Position numbers and translations under genes: made by a program | Shown: positions 57,850-64,000 of the stretch, in pieces | Numbering within the stretch: the stretch's first letter is position 1 | How the letters are laid out: the number at the start of each line of letters is the position of its first letter | Assembly: GCA_019916065.1 (NCBI GenBank) | Contig: CM034244.1 | Location: 35,525,433 to 35,589,432 of the forward strand | Direction: 5' to 3' | Origin: Vitellaria paradoxa | Taxonomy: Eukaryota > Streptophyta > Magnoliopsida > Ericales > Sapotaceae | DNA: 64,000 nucleotides | Notes under the pieces: generated by a model | Databases searched by the model: none | What the model was told of the DNA's origin: nothing | What the model saw: the letters and a program-made list of their open reading frames with translations, nothing else

Positions 57850-59019
57850 CCAAACCAAACCAAACCAAGCCCTTTTCCCACTAGGTGGGGTCGGCTATAT
57901 GGATTTGTCGACGCCAATTAGATCTGTTTAGGGGCATGTCCTCCGATAAATCTAGGTAAGTTAGGTCATGTTTAATGGTTTCTTTCCAGCTTCTCTTGGG
58001 TCTTTCTCTACCTCTCCTACTCCTGACAATCTCCATACTTTCACACCTTCTAACAGGTGCCTCTGCTGGACGCCTTCTAACATGGCCAAACCATCTTAAT
58101 CGGTTTTCTCTCATTTTATCTTCAATCGGTGCTATTCCTACTTTGCCCCTAATCTCCTCGTTCCTAATCCTATTTTTCTTTGTAATCCCGCACATCCACC
58201 TTAGCATCCTCATTTCCGCAACTGCCATCTTCTGACCATGATTATGCTTTACTGCCCAACACTCTGATCCATATAGCAGCGCTGGTCTAACCGCTACCTT
58301 ATAATACTTTTCTTTCACCTTGAGGGAGATTTTTCGGTCGCACAAAACCCCTGAAGCACTCCTCCATTTGGTCCATCCAGCTTGAATCCTGTGACTTACA
58401 TAAGTATCAATCCCTCCATCTTGTTGCATCATAGATCCAAGGTACCTAAATTTATCTTTCTCTACAATCTTTTGTGTACCTAAACTTATTTCTATACTAC
58501 TCGTTATCCTACTTTGACTAAACTTACATTCCATATATTCCGTCTTGCATCGGCTTAGCCTAAATCCTTTTGTCTCTAACGTATCTCGCCACAATTCTAG
58601 CTTAGCATTCACTCCTTCTCTCGTCTCATCTACTAAAACAATATCATCTGCAAATAGCATACACCACGGCACCTCATCTTGAATATGTCTTGTAATCTCA
58701 TCCATAACTAAAGCAAACACTTACGGGCTTAACGCTGAGCCTTGATGTAAACCAATCATGATAGGGAACTCATTAGTCTCTCCACCATTCGTCCGTATAG
58801 ATGTCATGGCTCTATCATACATGTCCTTTATCGCCTCAATATATGCGACACACGCTCCTTTCTTTTCTAATACTCTCCATAGAATTTCCCTAGGAACCCG
58901 ATCATATGCCTTCTCTAAATCGATGAACACCATATGTAAATCTTTTTTACCTTCTCTATACTGTTCCATTAACCTTCTCAAGAGAAAGATAGCCTCCATG
59001 GTTGATCTTCCAGGCATGA
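57850..59019 (-). mobile_element. 5'-truncated non-LTR retrotransposon (LINE, RTE-like)
   Basis: On the minus strand the coding part begins within the RT at the FMPGRSTMEAIFLL motif, continues through FIDLEKAYDRVPR and GLHQGSALSP, is interrupted by one TAA at 58722-58724, and continues with MLFADDIVLV (the catalytic FADD box), RFRYLG-type and LRWFGHVRRRP motifs to ADPT and a stop at 57881-57883. The 3' tail is a (TTTGG)n-like repeat at 57850-57866. The element is framed by a perfect 20-bp duplication. The RTE assignment is from the overall look of the C-terminal half. Confidence 0.9.
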
Positions 59020-59039
59020 ACTCGGGTGTCCTTTTGTTA
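59020..59039. repeat. Right 20-bp target duplication of the LINE
   Basis: Perfect match to 57830-57849. The homologous unit at 61010 has no LINE, which serves as an empty-site control. Confidence 0.9.
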
Positions 59040-59682
59040 AAACACATTAAATGTATTGCAAATTTGAAGGGAAAAAAAATGAAATCCAATAATAAAATAA
59101 AAATATGGATTTATATGTAATAATCCCTTCTTGTTTAGATTTTTTTTTTTTAATTTTAAGAATTCTAAAATCCAAAACTTTCAATTTTTTATGAAATAGT
59201 TAATATGTGTTTTATTCTCATATCTTTTTCAACATGTATAATGACTTACTACTATGGTTAGTTGAAATTCTCAATGTGTTTTAGTATAAAAATGGAAAAA
59301 TAGTTACTATTTTCACATACACTTGTAAAAATATTTATTTATTGTTATATCCCTGGATGTAATTGACCCCAACTAGATGTAGCCAATCCCAACTAGTTTC
59401 GGATTAAGGCTTTGTCATCTTGAGATGTCTTGCCTTTTATTTTTACTTTTATTTATTTTTTTTTTTTTGGGGGAAAACTATCATCTTAAAATGGCTATGT
59501 CATATTATATTTATTTTTGTGTTTCTTATGTGGTAAATATGTAAGTAAGAGTCAAAATAGAACACATATCTTATTGCTTTTTTGGTTTGACTTGCTAGGA
59601 ACTTTCAATTTATTTGATATTTCACATGTTGCCTTTATGTGTGGCCAGACTGATTTTTTTGAAGGGGCCAAACACGTGCAAC

Positions 59683-59853
59683 TATTGATTTTTTTTTTTT
59701 TTTTTTGGGTGGTGACGGTAAGGTTTGAACTCACGACGCTTGCCTACTCCAATTCCATATTAGAGTATTGGCTACCATCTCACCTAAAAGGTTAGTCTAT
59801 TTGGGATGATGCAACTTTATTATTCCTGTTGATTTATTTTCTCTCAACAATTT
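59683..59853 (-). mobile_element. TRIM-type LTR with internal fragment and A-tract
   Basis: On the minus strand: TGTTGAGAGAAAATAAATCA (59853 leftwards) to CTTTTAGGTGAGATGGTAGCC, then a diverged primer-binding region, then GTGAGTTCAAACC (B-box-like) and an A16 tract (59689-59706 as T). The LTR part matches the elements at 8946-9035 and 53311. Confidence 0.5.
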
Positions 59854-60665
59854 ATAAGTGAAAACTATTTCATTGAGCTTGGATATTGGTAATGATGGGT
59901 TTAGGATTGAAATAGTGCCACAAAACTCTAAGTTTATTGCAAAACTTGAGTTACAAGGTTAAGAGAATTTGCTTATTATTTTTCTCTCACTCTAAAACCT
60001 CTATATTTTCTCTGAGATTTATCACACACTAAACTGAATACAATCCATCTATTTATAGTCAAAAACTAAAGCTAAAAAACAAAATACAACTTACAAACTA
60101 ATTATTGCAAAATCTTCAAAATGTCAACAATGGCAGCTAATGTGGCTCTGAAATGGTGGCTTTGGCTGCAAAAATTGACTTTGATTACAAATTATTTTCT
60201 TACGTAATACCAAGTTCGATTTAGAGATTCTTTATCATATATGGTGGTTAAATCGACGGGTTTCTTTAACTTAGATTGAACTCCAATGAGGTAAGGAACC
60301 AAGTTATAAAGTCATGCTTAAGTTTGGTTCAATTATGAAATGAACAAGTTTTGAACAAACAAAACTTGAGCTTCTTGCAAGGCACTCAGTTTGGTATATT
60401 TATGCTTCTTAAATTCCTTCTAAATTTGAAAAGATGCCACATTATTATTTTAATTAATAGGAATATCATATATTTATATTTTTAGCATTCATCCATGAAT
60501 GTAATGAAATGTATTTCAATGTGTACTTTAGATACGACAAGTTGCACCAGGCTAAAGATGCACCGAGTTGAACAAAACGTTAACTTGCTCAAGATATGCT
60601 TGCTTGGCCTTTGGCTTGGATGGTTTTTTTTTTTTTTTTTTGAGCTTGATTGCTTTATAATTGAG

Positions 60666-60666
<1 letters not shown>

Positions 60667-60721
<55 letters not shown>

Positions 60722-60748
60722 TTATTTATTATTATTATTATTATTATT
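60667..60748. repeat. (TTA)n microsatellite
   Basis: Long TTA array, interrupted once near 60720, at the junction between the two tandem units. Confidence 0.97.
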
Positions 60749-61268
60749 TTTGGAGCTCAGTCAATGTTGAAAACAAGTTTTGTCGAATGATTCACTTCCA
60801 GGGGTTGTATTAAAATAACACTAACCTAAGAATGACAAACCCTTTTAGATGGTCTTTGTTTGTATTTGGCGCTTTCCTAACATGTGCCTTGTTTTTTTTT
60901 AATTTCTTTATAACTAGACAAAGAATGACAAACCCGTTTAAGATGGTGTTTGTTTGTATTTGTCGCTTCCCTAACACTTGCCTTGTTATTTTTAAATTTC
61001 TTTATAACCAGACACTCTTAAACACATGAATTGAATTGCATGTTGAAGGAAAAATATGGAATCTAATAGTTAACCAAAAATATGGATTTATACCTAATAA
61101 TTCCTACCCGTCTAGTTTTGTTTTTTAATTTTTTGGGATTCTAAAAAAATCCAAAACTTTCAACTTCTTTATGAATTAAACTTTCTATAATAGATATTAG
61201 GCCTTTTTGTTCGCACATCTTTTCCAATTCAATAATGACTTGCTATTTTGATATAATTGGAACTCTTA

Positions 61269-61711
61269 TGCTATGTTTGGAACATGGATTTGTGGAAAGA
61301 AAAGAAAAATAAAGGGTAAATAAATGTAGTAATTTGTGTAATTTTTGTATACCTAACCAACTCCACCTATGTTTTCATAGCCGGTCCCAAGCCTGGATAA
61401 AGGAAGAGGGTTGTGTTAGGTAGTCGACAGCCAGCGGAAAACTTTGTCAAATCTTTTATGATATTGATCAACAGAGATACTGTGTTATAATAAAACACAA
61501 TGGTGCCGTGTGATCCATGCAGCCGACCCCACGTAGTAGGACAAGACTTATGTTGTTGTTGTTGTTTGTATACTTAACCAAGGAACAGTTAAACTTTGTT
61601 GATAAATATCTATTCATTTTAATCTAATTTTTTAACTCCATAAAAATTGAATTCCTACCATTTTCCCTCACTTTTCCTTCCCCTCCACGAATCTATGTTC
61701 CAAACACAGCC
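61269..61711. mobile_element. Tourist-like MITE with nested retroelement
   Basis: The left end GCTATGTTTGGAACATGGAT and right end ATCTATGTTCCAAACACAGCC are ~27-bp inverted repeats, flanked by TTA (61266-61268 and 61712-61714). It is absent from the matching place in unit A (59270-59285). It contains a 206-bp insertion (61361-61566). Confidence 0.85.
61361..61566 (+). mobile_element. LINE/SINE 3'-end fragment nested in the MITE
   Basis: It contains AGCCGGTCCCAAGCCTGGAT, then GTGATCCATGCAGCCGACCCC and a (TTG)n tail, a 3' end shared by plant RTE-type LINEs and their SINEs; AGCCGACCCCAC also occurs at the 3' end of the LINE at 57850. Flanking TGTATACCTAACCAA (61346-61360) and TGTATACTTAACCAA (61567-61581) form a 15-bp target duplication with one change. 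Confidence 0.8.
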
Positions 61712-62320
61712 TTAATGTATTTTAATATAAAAAATAGATAAGTGGTTATTATTTTCATTTATTAATTTAAAATGAAACATATTTATTTATGCTAAATCCC
61801 TGCATGTCTAATCTTTTCTTTTTAAAAATTTGTCATGCCGTCATGTTATAGTCGTGTCTTTTATCCAGATATGTGCTTCTTATGCATTAAATATGTAAGT
61901 TGGAATCAAAATGGAACACACGTGTAAGTGCTTTTTGGTTTGACTTGCTCAGAAGAATTGAATTGTTAGCTTTTTGGTATGTAGCTCCATACACTTGTCC
62001 TTTATTACATCTATAAATGGAAACTTCAGTTGTTGAGGTTGGATTTACCCACGTAAAACCAAATGCCATTTAGAGATTCTTTATAGTATTATGGTAAAAT
62101 GAAATCTAGGGGCTTCTCAAACTTAGGAGATTGGCTGAACCCAAATGAGCTAACCTACATATTTTCAGAATTGGGTAGTCAAGGAACAAAGTTTTAAAGT
62201 CATGCTCAAGTTTGGTTCAGTTATGAAATGGAGTTTTCAACAAACCAAAGCTGAGCTACTTGCAAGCCACTCAATTTGGTATATCTATGCTTCTTAGATT
62301 CCTTCTAAATTTGTAGTTGT

Positions 62321-64000
62321 ACCACTTTATTATTTGCCCTAGTAGGAGTATTTTATATTTTCTTATCATTATTCTATAGTTTTGTATGTTGTATGGGTTT
62401 TATTAGATTGCAAGTTTATGATTGCCTTTTAATTGCCACATCATCTGCGTCCATGGACATAGGCTAGCGAATCCAAGTGTGACGGCCTCAGCTTGGTTAG
62501 TAAACGAGCTTTGAAATTATGTTCAAACTTGGCTCATTTAAAAAGTGAAAAACTTGAATGAAATTAGCCGGAGTTGGAGTTGGTCAAGAATGAAAAGGTT
62601 CCTTTGGAGCTGTATTTAACATGCCAAACTGTTTCCTTTTGTTTTCCTTGTTTAATTTTGTAAATTCTATAACACTAGTGCTTGTTTATGCTAATGCCAA
62701 AGATTGTCATTATATACCTTTTTTGTCACACTTTCCTAATTCATCTAAAAGAGGGTTCTATAGGTTATGGAAATATAACATGATACTGAAGTTCTCTAAG
62801 TTTTCTATTTGAATGTCGGGAAAATATCCCACTCCACTATTCTCGGGTAACTCATGGGATCAAAGAGCAATTGTGGGGATTAATGTGCTAATCAAGAGCC
62901 GTTATTCTTGTTAAGTCACCAGTTGTCCCAAAAGCTTTCAAGCTAACCTAACATTATTTTTTACGTATAAACTTGTCATGAACATGGGTTAAGGGGACAA
63001 ACAATTCAATGCACCATCAGAAACGGAGTGCACAAGAATTAATGAACAAACACGATAATAATACTTGAATTATGGCCTTCTTGGAACAAGAGCTATGATA
63101 TCATATTAAATCACCAATTGTCTCCCAAGTTTAAGCTGTTAGAAAATGGACCAAACAATATATATCAAGTTAAGAATTCCATAATTTTCCAAGTACCAAT
63201 CTGTTGCTACTCAACTTGAACTAAGATTTGATGACTTTCCTCTTTTGCCAAGAACTTACAACCGGTGTTGCGACCAATTCAGATTGCCCGTCGGGGCATA
63301 TAAATACGAGTATAATTCTTCTATTTTAATGGGAAACAAGTTTTTGAAAATTTTATGAAGCCATGGACATTTATTTATTTGTTTGTGAATTATGAATTAT
63401 GTGGTGCAATTATGTCTGTCCCACAATGCCTTTTAGAATGTAGGTTTGATGTATTACGCACATTCCCTTACTGTTTTAAGCCTTTTAGAACAAAATCACA
63501 TTTCCTATGAAGCACGGATACTTCAAATTAGGTGTCGCACTTGTATCGGATATTCAGAGGGTATAGATACGGCTTGGAGACACTAGGATACATGGCGTGT
63601 CCTAATTTGTTATTTTTTATTTTGCATAAGATACGGCTAAGATATGGAAAGGATAATTTTGAGATACCATGGGGTCCAAATGAAATATTTCAAACTTTAT
63701 TTGGGAGTAAAGTTGATATGATAAAATTTAATTACCATCAAACTATAAACAACTAAAATATAACTTAATCCAAATTTATGAAATGAAAAAAACTTTTTTC
63801 ATTTTGGGATGTATGAAATTGTACTTGCCTTTAATACTTTTTTATATTGTGTTTTGTGTATGAATGATGTTGTTAGTTTTGAGTATGAATGATATTAATT
63901 TATGGAATGAATGGTATTTTCCATGCTTTATAATTTTTATTTATATAATATTTGGTAGTATATAGATGTTATCTTCAAAAATATTTTAAATAAATTATAT
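62321..64000. other. Intergenic to window end
   Basis: AT-rich DNA with no recognised gene or complete repeat. The open frame at 63532-63756 resembles no known protein. Confidence 0.5.

Larger units (their letters stand above)
57660..62320. repeat. Diverged tandem duplication (two units of ~1.4-1.6 kb plus insertions)
   Basis: Unit A (about 57660-60420) and unit B (about 60755-62320) share ordered blocks: GTTGAAAA(T/C)AA.., CTAACATGTGCCTTGTT, GACACTC, AAATATGGATTTATA, TCCAAAACTTTCAA, TAAATATGTAAGT, TTTTTGGTTTGACTTGCT, TTTAGAGATTCTTTAT, AAGTCATGCT(T/C)AAGTTTGGTTCA and TTTGGTATAT.TATGCTTCTTA.ATTCC. Unit A carries the LINE; unit B carries a MITE with a nested retroelement. No protein genes are seen other than retroelement remnants. 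Confidence 0.85.

Noticed and set aside
60667..60748. Open frame through the (TTA)n array (poly-Tyr/poly-Leu)
   Set aside because: Purely a product of the trinucleotide repeat.
1..64000. CRISPR arrays, bacterial operons or organellar genome segments
   Set aside because: The tandem repeats seen are two- to four-copy minisatellites or microsatellites without spacers. Spliced genes and plant repeats show nuclear plant DNA, and no chloroplast or mitochondrial gene cluster is present.

Overview
The window is nuclear DNA from a flowering plant, most likely a dicot-type angiosperm. The reasons are spliced plant genes (THFS, NSE1, SINAT, RBCS), an RBCS gene with the two-intron layout usual in dicots, an intronless PLS-class pentatricopeptide-repeat gene, a nuclear tRNA-Ala(AGC), and long AT-rich intergenic DNA full of plant MITEs, SINEs, TRIMs and LINE/copia remnants. 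The species cannot be named from the sequence alone.

Layout. The first coding exon of THFS (formate-tetrahydrofolate ligase) runs off the left edge on the minus strand (151-312). A tRNA-Ala gene follows (817-889, minus). NSE1, a subunit of the SMC5/6 complex, spans 4677-9596 (+, six coding exons, 318 aa). AT-rich repeat DNA fills 9.6-16.8 kb, including a SINE with a perfect 18-bp target duplication. A SINAT-type RING E3 ligase has its coding exons at 22444-24795 (+), with a probable promoter and leader near 17.1-17.4 kb. RBCS (Rubisco small subunit) lies at 27325-29282 (minus, three exons, 172 aa). A CT-rich leader of an unrecognised transcription unit starts near 30.24 kb (+). A short-chain dehydrogenase/reductase gene (36202-38811, +) has a TGA as the first full codon of exon 2, so it is probably a recent pseudogene. 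From 40.5 to 42.9 kb there is a SINE, a PPR gene fragment and a partial broken RBCS copy. An intact PPR gene follows at 43255-44871 (minus). The rest, 45-64 kb, is intergenic: a G-box array, TRIMs, a copia 3' end, a second copy of the SINAT promoter/leader/intron region (54.83-57.06 kb) with no coding exons in the window, a 5'-truncated LINE with a 20-bp target duplication, and a diverged tandem duplication (about 57.7-60.4 and 60.76-62.3 kb).

The genes do not form a pathway; they are unrelated neighbours. The clearest theme is segmental duplication and decay: RBCS, PPR and SINAT each have a partial copy 4-38 kb away, and the insertions inside or between copies give relative dates. No undescribed defence-like or enzymatic system was found. 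The best leads are the nonsense codon in the SDR gene, the duplicated SINAT control region, the broken RBCS copy, the 33-34 bp G-box array, and the unrecognised spliced leader at 30.2-32.9 kb.
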